DNA of 64,000 bases from the NCBI GenBank assembly GCA_036346395.1, contig CM070599.1:29689232-29753231 (forward strand), read 5' to 3'. This document shows, piece after piece, positions 32,383-44,035 of this stretch (position 1 is the first letter of the stretch; each line of letters opens with the position of its first letter). Under the pieces are notes generated by a model. It was not told where the DNA came from. It saw nothing but the letters and a program-made list of their open reading frames with translations, and ran no database searches. The stretch is from Hsuehochloa calcarea. Lineage: Eukaryota; Streptophyta; Magnoliopsida; Poales; Poaceae. The translations under genes and the position numbers were made by a program.

Positions 32383-33951
32383 GATCAGTAATTCTTCTTT
32401 TTCTGTTTTGCTTTACAGAAAGTAGGCATGGAAAATCGTCAGGACGACGAGGAAGTCACACTGATGACCATTGGCGCAGGGTTGTCGAAAGACAAAGGCT
32501 CGGCTCCTCCATCTAAGAGACGTCGACTTGTAAGATCCGCCGACAAGGGAGGAGCAAGCTCGAGCTCTGGTCTTTCGACCAGACCCTCTACAAAGCCTGC
32601 GGCAGACACAACCATAACTGAAGCCGAGGCTGCAACTATCGAAGCCGAGGAGGCTGAAGCAGCTGAATCTTTTAAGCGCAAACCTCGCAGGGCTAAGGTA
32701 CCCTTCTATTATGACAAGGAATCTTTCGCAGTTGCTGCCACTCCTAGTTTTGTTAAGCAACTGGAAAAGGAGATCTGAAAAGATTTTATGTCTTTTGTGA
32801 AGGGCGATCTTGCTCAAAGACAACTGCGATCGAGGTAGTCTTGCTTTTGGAATGGTCGAGACTGATCTCGGCCATCCAGAGAATCAGGAGACCAGAGCTA
32901 TGGTTCCTGTTCAAACTCTACGACCAGACGTGGTCGTAGCTAGGCCCATTGTTGAACCTCGACCAGACGTGGTCGTGGAGAAGAAGAAGTCCTCCGTTGG
33001 GAGGATTGCTCCTAAGTTCCTGGTTAAGACCAGGGTGCAGAGGTATGTGAAATGTACTAAAGTGTAAGAACAAAATTTACCTTTCTCCTTTTCACAACCT
33101 GATTTGCTTTTCTTTATTTTAGTCCGACTCCTTCAGCCCCCGGGTATGCTTAGTTGAGAAGCCCATTGTCACTTCTTGATTCTTTGGAGAGGTAACAATG
33201 GAAGTGGTTGAAGGATCTTCCTTGACCAGTGGCTCGAAGTAGTTTCTCCAACTCCGAGGTTGTAGCTCGACCTCGAGGTCATAGCTACGACCACCGAGAG
33301 GCGTTGCGACTCACCGAGGTCATAGCTACGACCTTTGAAAGGGTAGCCACGACCTCTGAAATGGTTGTAGAGACCACGAGGCGGTTGCAAAGCCTCTGGT
33401 CAAGGTGATGATGACTCTGTACACCGTGCCGGGAAGGAAGTCGTGGCAGACATTCCTTCCGGTGTCCAAAGAGAAAATTCAGCTATAGAATCAGAGAATG
33501 AAGAATATTTCAACTTTTGTGCTGACTTCTTTGGACCTGCTTCCATCATAGGGTCTGCTGCTTTCGGATCTCGCGACCGAGTCCCCCATCCCAAAGATAT
33601 TCCAAATAGAGGAAATACCTTCGACAATGAGCGTCTTGAGAAAGTTTGGTGGGATCAAGTCGCGAGGGTAGACAAGCTGCAGAACCCGGAGTTGGTGTAC
33701 TCGACCTTCACTAGGTCGACCATGAATGTAAGCATTTTTAGGATATTTATATGTGTGGCTTTCTCTTTCTTCTCACTTTGTCTTCCTTTGCGAAAGCTCT
33801 AGAAAATTGCCGTTGTTGGTGAATATCATCGACAACTTTTAGAGCTACGACAAGAGAAAGAAGAACTACGCATCTGAGGCATAGAGATGGTAAGTCACTG
33901 TTATTCATAGTCATTTTAGATTTGACTATTTATATAGTGCTTACGAGATTT

Positions 33952-34059
33952 GTCATGGAAAAACTCATGACAAGGTATTGGTCGTAAAGAGCTTACGACC
34001 AGAGGCTTTGTCGTAGAAGAACTTACAACCAGATCAAAGGTTGTAGAAGAACATACAAC
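33952..34059 (+). repeat. Four hairpin modules in a second apparent intron of the antisense ORF
   Basis: Modules start at 33952, 33981, 34010 and 34040 (29-30 bp spacing). Arms are TTGTCATG...CATGACAA, GGTCGTA...TACGACC, GTCGTA...TACAAC and GGTTGTA...TACAACC. Arms 1 and 4 differ from the consensus on both sides in a complementary way. The enclosing segment is bounded by GTAAGT at 33892 and TTTGTAG at 34098. Confidence 0.9.
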
Positions 34060-35227
34060 CGATCGTCTGATGTTCATATCCACTTTTGTCCTTTGTAGGC
34101 TGAAAAGTGACACAAAGACCTTAGCCGACTCGCTCGATTATGAAAAAGAGGAGTCGAAAAAGCTAAGGATGGAAGTAGTAGACCTCTCGAAGAAACTTCG
34201 ATAAGCCATCTCTGCAACTAAAAGATTGCAGGAAAAAATAAACAGTAAGTGCTGAACTTAAAACTGCTTTTGATTTTGACCTTTACCCAACTCTCATTTC
34301 TTTTCCAGAAAAAGAAGATGAGATGAAGAAGCTCCGGACCGAAGTTGGAGAAAAAGCTTTGGTTATTCAGGAGTTTTCTCGCATTACCAAGAACAAGGAT
34401 CAGAACTCGAGGGATCGAAACTCGAGTAATGTAAGCAATTCTTTACCGTTGTCCTTTTGAGTATTTTCCCTTTTCTAATGCTAATTTCTTTTTCAGAAAT
34501 TGCTGCCGAATTGAGAAGTCTCAAGACTGAAGTAAATGAGAAGACTCTGATCTATAACGAGTCCGTCCGCATTGCTAAGATGAATGCAGAGGACATTAGA
34601 TCATGGAGAAAAAGCATGCTGAAACCATTGCTTCCCATCAAGAAGAGGTCAAGAAATTGGATTCTTGACTAGTAGGTAAGAAATACTTTTACCTACAATT
34701 ATCTTTGTGTTATCTTCCTCTATAAGTTTATTTTTTTTTGACCGGTTTTATTCTTTTCAGAACAAGTGGTCGAAAACAAAAAACTTCGCGAGGCTTCGAC
34801 TCGTACCCAACCGGAGATGGAATCAATGAAGACTAGTCTTCAAGGCAACATAAAACTCTGAACAATGTACTTGGTGAGCTACATTACGAGGAAAAACTCC
34901 TCGAGAAGATCATGAGTCGCTCACATAAGTACCATTGGGGAACAAGTCGAACTTTGCAAGAAATGGTGACCACTCTGAAGGCCAATCAAGCGAATCAATA
35001 AGGGAGGCGATCGAAGGCTGCGATGTTACGCTTTGGCAAAACTTAAAGCTCATGACCCCGCCTTAATGTGCAACCAATCGAAGCCGACTTGATCGCCTGA
35101 ATCGAGAGGCAAGTCGTGCGATTGAGAAATGCAATCGATTGGCAAAAAGGTGGCGGAGGAAATGCACTAGGCACTCCCTTTGAGTAATCTTGTAACGACT
35201 TTGTAAAGCGAGCGGTTTACATTGATG

Positions 35228-36025
35228 AGAAATATATGATCCAACTTGTTTCTGCAAATCATCTTGTCGAGTGGTTAGCAACCGAAAGATAACTAACGAA
35301 TGAAAAACCAAGGGTGAAGTTAAATTAATAACTTTATCCTAGGCCATCTCGTTTCTGCAAATCATCTTGTCGAGTAGTTAGTAACTCAAAAGATAATAGA
35401 CGAATGAAAGACTAAGAATTGAAGTTAAATTAATAACTTTATCCTAGCCCCCGACTATTTGCTTAGCTTGTTTAGACAATCTAGGTAAATAGTGTGTGAA
35501 ATGGGGTTTCTGAAAATAGAGAGAGGTTTGTTTAACTTATAGTTTTTGTTATAGTTGTCAAGCACTGGTCGAAAGAGTATAAACGACTCAACAATAGGAA
35601 GTTCCTACTAGTGGGCAGGACCACGTGCAGAGAGGAAAGGCTTCGACTAGGTGATGTTACTATCTCCGACTAGTTTAATCTAACCAAGAACAACAACTTG
35701 AGTTAAGCGAACGTCTTAGAGGACTTTAATAATTCATTCGCCCTTTTTGGTGGACTCGATAAGTCTTTTCCAGTAGCAAAAGTGGGAGACTGAGCAACGC
35801 TAGGAAGTTCCTTCTAATGGGCAGGACCACGTGCTTCTAATGGGAGACTGAGCAACGCTAGGAAGTTTCTTTGAGAACATTTCGACTAGATAGAACCCGA
35901 GCTCTCTGTATTGGCAACAAAAGTGAGTAACGAGTCGATGCTAGGAAGTTCCTTCTAGTGGGCATGACCACATGCAGAGAGGAGAGACTTCGACTAGATG
36001 ATGTTACTTGCCTTTCGACCAGTGT
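35228..36025 (-). repeat. Non-coding direct repeats downstream of integrase
   Basis: A segment from 'tttctgcaaatcatcttgtc' to 'aataactttatcctag' of about 100 bp occurs twice (about 35249 and 35350). A second family, 'gctaggaagttccttcta' plus 'gggcaggaccacgtgcagag', recurs at about 35597, 35800, 35857 and 35939. No coding sequence is recognised between 35180 and 36137. Confidence 0.8.
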
Positions 36026-36136
36026 AAAGAAAATTGGGTGTTTTTGGATCATAGTCGAAAGATTATAAAAGCACTACTCAAAAATAAGACAAAAAGAGAT
36101 AGAAGGAACCTGGACCTTTATTGCCTGAGAGGTTGG

Positions 36137-37436
36137 TCACACATAGAATTTGCGTAACTGGTCGATGTTCCAAGAATTTGAGAGAACCTGTCCATCTTCC
36201 ATTGCTAGTCGTGCAGGCCGTAGATTGACTTCGACCACTGTGTAAGGACCTTCCCACTTGGGAGAAAGTTTATTCCGATTAGACTTGGATTGACAAAGCC
36301 TCAACACCAAGTCACCTACAGCAAGGCTGCGAGGCCGGACCTTACGATCGTAGTATCTGCGTAGGGCTTGTTGGTAGGCTGCTGAACGGATTAAGGCCAT
36401 GTTTCTCCTTTCTTCGAGTAGGTTAATATCATCTGCTCGAAGTTGTTCCTGGTCTGAGTTGTTGAAGGTCTCAACTCGTGTCGACCGCAATCTTAGCTCT
36501 AGAGGAAGCATGGCTTCGGCTCCAAACACTAGAAAGAAAGGTGTTTCTCCTGTCGCTCGACTAGTGGTCGTACGAACTGCCCATAATACGGAAGGTAATT
36601 CTTGTACCCAAGCCCCCGAGCGCTTAACGAGCTGGTCGAAGACTCGGGTTTAATTCCTCGCATTATTTAGCCGTTTGCACGTTCATTGCCCGTTGCTTTG
36701 GGGATGTGCAATGAAGCATAACATAACTTGGTACCCAACTCGTCGCAAAATTCACGAAATTTTGCACTGCAAAGTGTTTCTCGTTATGCGTAATTATCCG
36801 ACTCGGAACTCCAAATCGGGTAATTACGCATCTCATCATGAATCTTTTTCTTTGCTTGTTGTTATCGATTCTGAGTTCGGCCGATCCATTTGTGAGCGTG
36901 TCAATAGCCACAAAGGAATTGAAACCTCTGGAGCTTTGGGAAGCGGTCCTAGGATATCGAGACCCAGTGCAAAAGGCCAAGAAAGAGGTATTATGCAGTA
37001 ATGCTTGAGTGGTTGGTGTATCATTTACCATGAAGCGGCATTGGACACACTTTTTAACCACCTCTTTAGCATCGTACAGAGCTGTTGGCCAGGAGAAACC
37101 TTGTCGAAAGGCCTTACCGACCAACGTTCTGTAGGAAGCATGCGTCCCACAGATGCCACTGTGTATATCATGAAGGAGTGTTAATCCTTCGTTTTGCAGA
37201 ATGCATCGCATGAGTATCCCTTGGGTTCCTCGTTTGTAGAGGACTCCTTCGACCAAAGTATACATTTTGGCTTTTCGGGATAAACGATCTGCCTCAAGAT
37301 CATTTTCGGGTACGGAACCCTTGTGAAGATACTCGTAGATGGGAGTTATCCAGGTATCCTCATAATCTAATGAGGCCATCTCAGTAGGAGGTGTCTCTGG
37401 TTCTTCGAACAGAGACGACTTTTGGAGTTGCTCCAA
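36137..37436 (-). pseudogene. Integrase of the Tat-lineage element
   Basis: The frame 37436-36663 (257 codons) carries the zinc-binding module (LLHDIHSGICGTHASYRTLV, then KKCVQCRF) and part of the catalytic core (FNSFVAIDTLTNGS, then FGVPSRIITHNEKHF). The usual second catalytic Asp (IITDN context) reads His here, and the DDE Glu region is out of frame. The frame 36529-36137 holds the C-terminal part (MFGAEAMLPLELRLRSTRVE, then LAVGDLVLRL, then LSPKWEGPYTVVEV). A frame break lies at 36530-36662. It would insert element DNA; as read it is inactive. Confidence 0.88.
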
Positions 37437-37794
37437 GAAAACTCCTTTTAGTCTGCGGATCGGGAAGAAGCCATCCGAGCAAGTTGATGCGTGAGGAAAT
37501 TATCCTTCGAGGATGAATTGTACCTCGAAACCTAGAAAATGCTTTTCTAGCTTACGTGCTTCCGATAGGTGCGAGACATTGTCGAGTTAGAGCACCGTAC
37601 TCTTTCCCGACTTGATTCACGACTAGTTGAGAGTCTCCTCTTACGAGTAGTCGGCGAATCGAGCGCTTCGCGGCTCGTATGCCGGCTAGCAAAACCGTAC
37701 TACCGCCACGTTGTTAGTGGCCTAAAATTTTAATTGTATAGCATACTTTAAGGTTTCTCGGTAGGAGATACCAGACCACCTGACTTCGAGCCAC

Positions 37795-39192
37795 TCAAAG
37801 TAAGTGACCGTCAAAGTACATGATCCATTGGTCGTGGGAATCGTATTGGGGATCTGAGCAGTTCAGATTTGTCCATTCGGCGACAAAGTGCGCCAAGATC
37901 GGGATTTTATGGCCGTTCGGGACACGAAATGGAGGTCGAACTCCCCAAGTTCGGTGACCATTTTGCCATGTGTCCATTGTTTCCTTATTATGGAGGATCG
38001 CTCCCAAAGGAAACTCGGGCGACCACGACTATTTTGTGCGCTGAAAATGATACGCGATTTTCTCGAAGACATGAGGAGGGCATATAGAAGTTTTTGGACA
38101 CGAGGTAACGCTCCTTAGGCCGTGTAAAACCGGCGTAGTAAACTGGTTGTTGTATGTTTTCACGTTCTACGACCAGTACTGCGCTTGCTACCTGTGGCGT
38201 GGCAGCTAGGTAAATTAAGAGCGTCTCTTCTGGTTTTGGAGAAACCAGAACAGGAGCACTCGAAAGGTACCTCTTGACATCCTCGAAGGCAGCGTTTGCC
38301 TCGTTCGACCACTCAAAACCTTCGTGTCTCCTGAGAAGTTTAAAGAAAGGTAGTCCTTTTTCTCCTTGTCGTGCGATGAAACGACTTAAAGCCGCCATGC
38401 ACCCAGTGAGTTTCTGGACTTCCTTTTTTGTGGTCGGAGGGTGCATTTGGAGAATGACCTTTATTTTCTCAGGATTTGCTTCAATTCCTCGTTCAGATAC
38501 TAGGAATCCAAGCAACTTTCCTGAGGAAATTCCAAACACACACTTCTCGGGATTAAGTTTTAAGCGGTGCTTTCTGAGGTTGTCGAATGTTTCTTGTAGG
38601 TCAGTGATATGATTAAATTTCTTAATACTTTTTACGACTAGATCATCAACATAGGCTTCCAGATTTTGGCCTAATTGAGATGAAAAAGTTGATTGCATCC
38701 AGCGTTGAAAAGAAGCACCGGCATTCTTTAGACCAAATGGCATTTTGACATAGCAAAAGGTACCAAATGGTGTAATGAATGCGGTCTTTTCTTCATCGTT
38801 TAGACACATATTGATCTGGTGGTATCCAAAATATGCATCTAAAAAACTTAATATTTCACAACCTGCAGTAGAATCAACCAACTGATCGATACGAGGTAAA
38901 GGGAAATCATCTTTTGGACAAGCTTTATTAAGATCGGTGAAGTCACGCATACACGCCGCTTGCCGTTTGACTTTTTGACCATTACAGGGTTAGCCAACCA
39001 CTCTGGGTGGTTGACTTCTCTTATAAAGCCTGCTTTAAGTAGCTTATCCAATTCTGATTTAATAGCATCTCGTCGATCAGGGGCAAATCTCTGTATTTTT
39101 TTTACGGGTACTTTATCAGGCCGCAAAGCTAGCCTGTGCTTGATCACCTCCTGGGGACTCGGGCATGTCGGATGCTTGCCGCGCGAAGACAT
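37795..39192 (-). pseudogene. Reverse transcriptase and RNase H of the Tat-lineage element
   Basis: 39192-38848 covers the RT fingers (RFAPDRRDAIKSELDKLLKA, IREVNHPEWLANPVMVKKSN). 38950-37988 covers palm to connection, with FLDAYFGYHQI, PFGLKNAGASFQ and catalytic AYVDDLVVKS, then the RNase H start (YLAATPQVASAVLV). RNase H continues in other frames to about 37795 (WIMYFDG context). Two frame breaks are visible (near 38940 and 38060). 37440-37790 should hold the RNase H end, but it is heavily shifted and nearly lacks CAG/CTG triplets, suggesting consensus errors. Confidence 0.88.
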
Positions 39193-39299
39193 CTGCGTTA
39201 GCTCGGAGGAAGGTGATGAGGTGTCTTCCTATTTGGGGTCGGAAGTCTCCCGATGCGAACGATCTTGAGGGTTTCTCGTCGGAGGAACCTCTTTGACTT

Positions 39300-39996
39300 G
39301 GTCGTTCGGCTTTGATCTGACTTTAGGCCCGACTTGCTAGTCGAAGGTGACTTTCTTCTCGAGTTGGTATCGACCAACCATCTCGAGGATCGATGGTCGC
39401 ATTATCGCCATCTTCTTGTCACAATGAATTGTGATCACTCCTTTGGGACTGGCATCTTAAGACATTGATACCCATAATGAGTAGCCATTAAGAATTTTGC
39501 CAAAGTCGGTCGTCCGAGTATGGCGTTATATCTTAGATCGAAATCGACCACATCAAAGGAGATTTTCTACGTCACGAAATTACTTGGTGAACCAAATGTT
39601 AAAGGAAGAAACTTGGCCAATGGGTTTGGCCGAAGACCGATACAATTCCATGAAAAGAGTATCGCATCGGTCTTACCTTTGTCCCGGTACTTGCATCTCG
39701 TCACCGGCATTTGTAAACATTATGTTCAAGGGCGCCACCATCAACCAAAACTCGATTGACCCGACAGTTGTTGATGGTGGGTTCGACCACAATCGGATAT
39801 CGACTGATCGATTGAGTGATAGGGCGATCACCCTTCTCAAAAGAAATGGTAACCGACCACTTGGTAAATTATTGACAAGAGGAGCATCTATAGAGTTTAC
39901 CTCTCGTCCGGCAGCTTTGAGTTGTCGTTTTGACTCGTATGTCGATGATCCTCCGTAGATGTGCTTAACAATATGTTGCGGATCTTGGAACGGCAT
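39300..39996 (-). pseudogene. Protease region between gag and RT, frame-broken
   Basis: Minus-strand fragments such as 39996-39673 (FQDPQHIVKHIYGGSSTYES, then NSIEFWLMVAPLN-like) continue directly from gag. In the reverse direction the 'IYGG' segment precedes the aspartic-protease region typical of Tat elements. No clean D-T/S-G motif could be read in one frame. 39193-39300 has no assignable domain. Confidence 0.5.
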
Positions 39997-40003
39997 CTCT
40001 TCA

Positions 40004-41719
40004 TCATCCGACGACTTTTGGCCACTCGTATTCCCTACCTGCCGAGAGTGGGAGTGGTTCTTGTCGTTGTAGTAGTCCTCGAGCTTTCTTTGGGAAACTT
40101 CGGCGATTCTTGAGGTCGTGTCCTTCCTTTTTATGAAAAGGACACCACCTTGGTTTGTCGTTCTTTCGATCAGGGCGCTTATCTTTGCCTTGATTAGGGT
40201 ACGACTTGGTGGTTCGTGGCTCTTTATCTTTCACAGCCAAGACCTCTTTGAAACCACTGGTTTGTGGTTTTTGACCCTTTATCTTATTCTTGGACTTCTT
40301 TGCTTTCTTGTCCTTTTTTCCACCAACTTCACCTGGCTCTCGAGGAGTATTTGTTTCTCGATCGATAGTGTTGTTCCACTCGACCGCCTCAGAAGTAGTC
40401 GCATATGGATCAGCCATCTCGAAGAGCTCAGCAACAGTGTTGGGAGGATTCAAAGCAATATCCTCTGTTATCCTTCTACTACAGACTCCTTGCTTAAAAG
40501 CCCTGATAACAGATGAATCAGAAATTTCCGGAATTGAATTACGAACCTGACTAAAGCGTTTGATGAATTGACGCAAAGTCTCGTTGTTGTTCTGTTTTAT
40601 CCGGTGCAAGTCGTCTTCCTTTCCAGGGCGGTTGTATGTGCTTTGGAAATTCGCCAGTAGAAGGTCGCAGAGGTGTTGCCAAGAGTAGATCGACTCGAGT
40701 GGTTGGTTTAATAACCACGATCGAGCGGATCCTTCAAGCACAGTCGGAAGGTAATTTGCCATTACATGCTCTCCTCCTCCTGCTGTTCGGACAGCTGTTG
40801 TATAGATTTGAAAAAATTCGATGGGATTTTGAGATCCATCAAATTTCTCCATGTTTACTGGTCGAAAATGAGGTGGCGTGAGCGACTCGAAGGTCGGCGA
40901 AAATGTCCGGCATCGGTAATAACTTCTTGGCGTCTTCTTTGCGAGGAAAGAAGGGTTAATGTCACCAGGTGATCGTATACGACGATACCCAGTAACAGGC
41001 TGACCTGTCCTGTAGTAGGTCTCATTTCTACGAGGGGAATACTCCTCGTACTCCATCCGTTGCGGATTTCCTTGTCGAAGTGGTGAACGATCACCTCTCC
41101 GAGGGGCTTCTTGATCATCAATCAATCGAAACATATTTCTCGGTAGGAGATCGATCGACTTATGGCGTGTCGATTTCTCGTGGTGAAATGTTTGATTGGT
41201 AGTAGCCGAGGAAGGCGCCTTGCTACGACTACCTGAATGATGTCGACGAGGTGCTTCCAGTCTGGTCATCACGGTTCTAAGCCTTTGCGCAATTTCTTCA
41301 GCGAAGAGATCGTATCCTGGCGTTCGAGCAAGCTCTTGAGTGGGATTTTCGAGCAAGTCTTTGATGTCCTGGAGTTCTTGCACCTCCTTCGAGTGATATT
41401 GGATGCGCCAGGTCGATTCTTCTGGGCGCAATCTTCCTCCGTCGGATAACCTCAAAATTCTCCTCATTAGATTCTTGAGGCCTTCTCAATGGAGTGCGAG
41501 AATGTCGAGGATTTCCCTCGCGCTCATCAGAGTATTGGTCCTGCCCGCCATCGGTGATGCCCTTGCCATTATCACAAGGGGGCGCAGTGCGTGATCTTCG
41601 AGGAGTGTTCTTATCTCGGCCTCCATAAGGCTGACCCTGATCTGAGGGAATGACGAAGACCTCCCGTTGATGATTCTCACTTGCGCTCGAGGCCTCCCCG
41701 CACTATAGCATCTCTGCAT
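40004..41719 (-). pseudogene. gag of the Tat-lineage element, long open stretch
   Basis: Codons 41467-40004 (487) are open. Visible are an Arg-rich disordered region (GDRSPLRQGNPQRMEYEEYS), the capsid domain (FDGSQNPIEFFQIYTTAVRT, ANYLPTVLEGSARSWLLNQP, LHRIKQNNNETLRQFIKRFS, NSIPEISDSSVIRAFKQGV), a Lys-rich tail (KKDKKAKKSKNKIKGQKPQT) and a zinc-knuckle remnant (WCPFHKKEGHDLKN). Upstream codons continue in another frame to 41719 (ASPMAGRTNTLMSAREILDI), where the element is cut. The first Met shown by the open frame is internal, not the true start. Confidence 0.88.
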
Positions 41720-42172
41720 TTACTGTAGCAATGTAAAGGATCCAATTGCGCACGACACTGGGTCAAAATTTGTTTTATCTTATCAAAACTCATATATACA
41801 TGTATGCACACCCCCACATCTATGAACATGTGATGGTATGTATGACGATATCCGGTCATTTTCATTCTAGATTCGCCACTGACCTCGGCCGACAGTTGAT
41901 GAGACGGCCGACAGTTGATGAGACATTAGAGCCCATCTATCAGCGTCTATGTCTCTTGAAGATCAGTAGTCATCTCTCGTTCTCTTGCACTAGAATTAAA
42001 TAACAACAACCGATCGATCGAGTTAAACCAAGCAATCATTCTAATCAATTGGTTTGCAATGCCAATGTACTCCTCTATTGGATTGGCAATAGTATCATTC
42101 GCATCATACCAGTTAGGCTATTACAAAGTAATGTATTGGAAATAATAATTGGTTTTCTAGTTTGGCACCATA
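41720..42172. other. Flanking sequence between Tat element and Helitron, no gene
   Basis: No coding signal. An 18-bp direct repeat 'ggccgacagttgatgaga' occurs twice at 41887-41922. The A at 42172 is the left half of the AT target of the Helitron. Confidence 0.6.
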
Positions 42173-42226
42173 TCTCTACTACTTAAATATTATAATTGGT
42201 GGTCGTTCGTCCTTCAACTCTCTTCG

Positions 42227-43300
42227 ATGTTCATTGGATCGGCGAGCTATAGGACGGAGAGCTCAGATTGCTTGCGCATCAACAACCGTATGCCTATGCC
42301 TGTCTGCCACCCTCCCTCACTTTGCTCTTTCTCTCTCACACACACACACGATACCCACCCACGCCGCCCTCCCTCCCTCACCTCTCTCTCTCTCTTTGGA
42401 TCTGCGTGGTGTTGGTGTTGTGGGGAGTTTGCCGGAATATGACGAGCGGGGGACGAGACGAGGCAGTTATTTGCTGGTGACCGGAGCCTTATGTCTCAGA
42501 TCTCATATGGACTAGATCCGGGAAGCAAGGAGGGCCGACGTGTCCGTGGGCGGTGGGCTGCCGCCGCCGCGGCGTCAGCTCAGAAGCAAATGTGAATGCT
42601 TACCTGTTGCTGCTATTGTTGTTGTTGTGTCTCTCTAGGGTCAGGTAGGTGTTGTACCTTTCTCCATTTTTTCTCCCGCCTCCCTCTCGCCGCGTGAGGA
42701 GGTCCTCCTCCCCGCCGTCGCATTGGACTGCGAGGCTCGGTCTGGGCTGCTTGATCTACCATCTTCGAGATCGGGGACGGTGGTCGTGGGGCATGGAGGC
42801 ATCTGTTCCGTTTGGCGCTGAAGCTTGCGGTCGTGGGAGTTTTGGATCCAAGAGGAGGATGTGGCGCTTGGCGCCGATCCGTGAGGCCTTGCTTATTTTG
42901 TGCTACTTTTGTGTTTAGTTTTCCTCGGGGGATGTTTGAATTGTGGGAAATTTGTGTGATCTGAGCTTGAATTTTTGGGGATTTTTGCTTGGGTTGTGTG
43001 GAAGGGGGACGCGATCCGGGTGGTGTGGTGCAAGGGAGCAGTACTCCTCGCCCTCGTCTCCCAGTCGTGCAGCTCCTCCATTGCATTCCTCTCAGTTCCC
43101 TCGCTTCTCCGTCCCAATGCATTCATCCATCCTTCGTAGTGCCTCCTTGTGTATGTACATTGAAGTATATCGTAGTTGCCGGGATTCCTGCTTCCAACAC
43201 CATGTTAACCACTCGATGATGCATCGGTGTAGCGTTGTCAACTTGTTGTTGCCTCACGTACAATTGTTTGGAAGGGTCCAATGTGGTTGCTTCTCATGAT
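42227..43300 (+). other. GC-rich segment inside the Helitron, possible captured 5' gene part
   Basis: A CA/CT-rich tract (42336-42397) precedes GC-rich sequence with short open frames, for example 42793-42918 (MEASVPFGAEACGRGSFGSK), followed by AT-richer sequence. This is the pattern of a plant 5' leader, first exon and intron. I do not recognise the source gene. 43300-44007 is AT-rich without coding signal. Confidence 0.35.
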
Positions 43301-44035
43301 CCCACCTTGCGCAAAAGAAGAAAAAAGAAATGGTGTTATCAAATGATTCATTGGTAAGCTTGTGTATCAACTAATTACTGGCCTAGGATAAATTCTTGCC
43401 TCCAAGTTACAACCAATGCTAACTACCCTGCTACTTGCCCATGGATTGACCTAATCATGTGTAATATATTGATATCATGTGGACAAAAATTAGGACAATA
43501 CAAACCTCCAATGAAATTCTTAAGATTAGTTGGGTAGCATTTGATAATCGATACAAGCAGCGTCAGACAATACAACCATGCTTCTCGCCATGAGGTCTTT
43601 GTCTTGGGCTTGACAAATGGTAGAGAAAACACATGTACTGTCTCCTTAGATGGTTAAACCTTATGCCTACACCAGACAACAGATAGCATATTGTGATCAA
43701 TACGTAATGCTTAAGGCTATAAATGGGTGAAAAAGGATCTCCATTGAGATATGCTTTTGTAGAAGAGTGGTTGTGTGATTTATTGTCCTAATGAGAAGTT
43801 ATTATCACTGATTAATTTGTGCTGGCATATTTACTTAATATCTGTGTGGAGAATTGTTACCATGTGCTTTGTACTTGTAACTTTCTATTGGTGCCTTTGA
43901 ATGTGAATGTAATATTGAAAATTATATAGTTTTTGAGTAATTGATTAATTTGAAATCATATTTGTTCCCTTTAAATGTGTAGATGTGCATATTCTTTAGT
44001 TTAATGGTGTCGGTGTTTTAGAACCGATCTTACGT

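Larger units (their letters stand above)
31335..35180 (+). pseudogene. Antisense ORF of the Tat-lineage element, multi-exon, decayed
   Basis: Plus strand, opposite to gag-pol. ATG at 31335; the better copy at 47457 reads MAKKVSKWEESEMDAAKIKV. Further blocks: 31551-31870 (VLEHFGVELVNLGPNSITIL, then CTGIPADLELFQYYYGW), resembling the PF04195-type 'putative gypsy transposon' domain; 32428-32778 (an acidic, Ala-rich, nuclear-localisation-like KRRRLVRS segment, then FKRKPRRAKVPFYYDKESFA); 33443-33730; coiled-coil blocks at 34098-34200, 34310-34430 and 34495-34675 (ELRSLKTEVNEKTLIYNESV); end near 35180. Apparent GT...AG introns lie between, for example 33892-34098 and one ending at 32418. The 31335 start is frameshifted (TAA after KKV), where the other copy is open. 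Function unknown. Confidence 0.6.
29471..41719 (-). mobile_element. Tat-lineage Ty3/gypsy element, 5'-truncated, with antisense ORF
   Basis: Minus-strand order is gag (41719-40004), protease region (about 39990-39300), RT (39192-37988), RNase H (to 37795), integrase (37436-36137), a 6-kb region holding a plus-strand ORF with introns, then polypurine tract and 3' LTR (30373-29471). RT-RNase H-integrase order plus an antisense ORF between pol and the 3' LTR fits the Tat lineage (RIRE2, Grande type). No 5' LTR or primer binding site is seen to the right of 41719, so the element is truncated inside the gag leader. gag has one long open stretch; pol is broken in several places. Confidence 0.88.

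Noticed and set aside
38274..39268. Plus-strand open frames of 102-112 codons
   Set aside because: They are shadows of the reverse transcriptase coding region on the minus strand.
42613..43122. 169-codon minus-strand open frame in the Helitron
   Set aside because: Low-complexity Pro/Arg/Gln text, ending in a (CAA)n-type tract; more likely the reverse of a captured 5' leader region than a protein.
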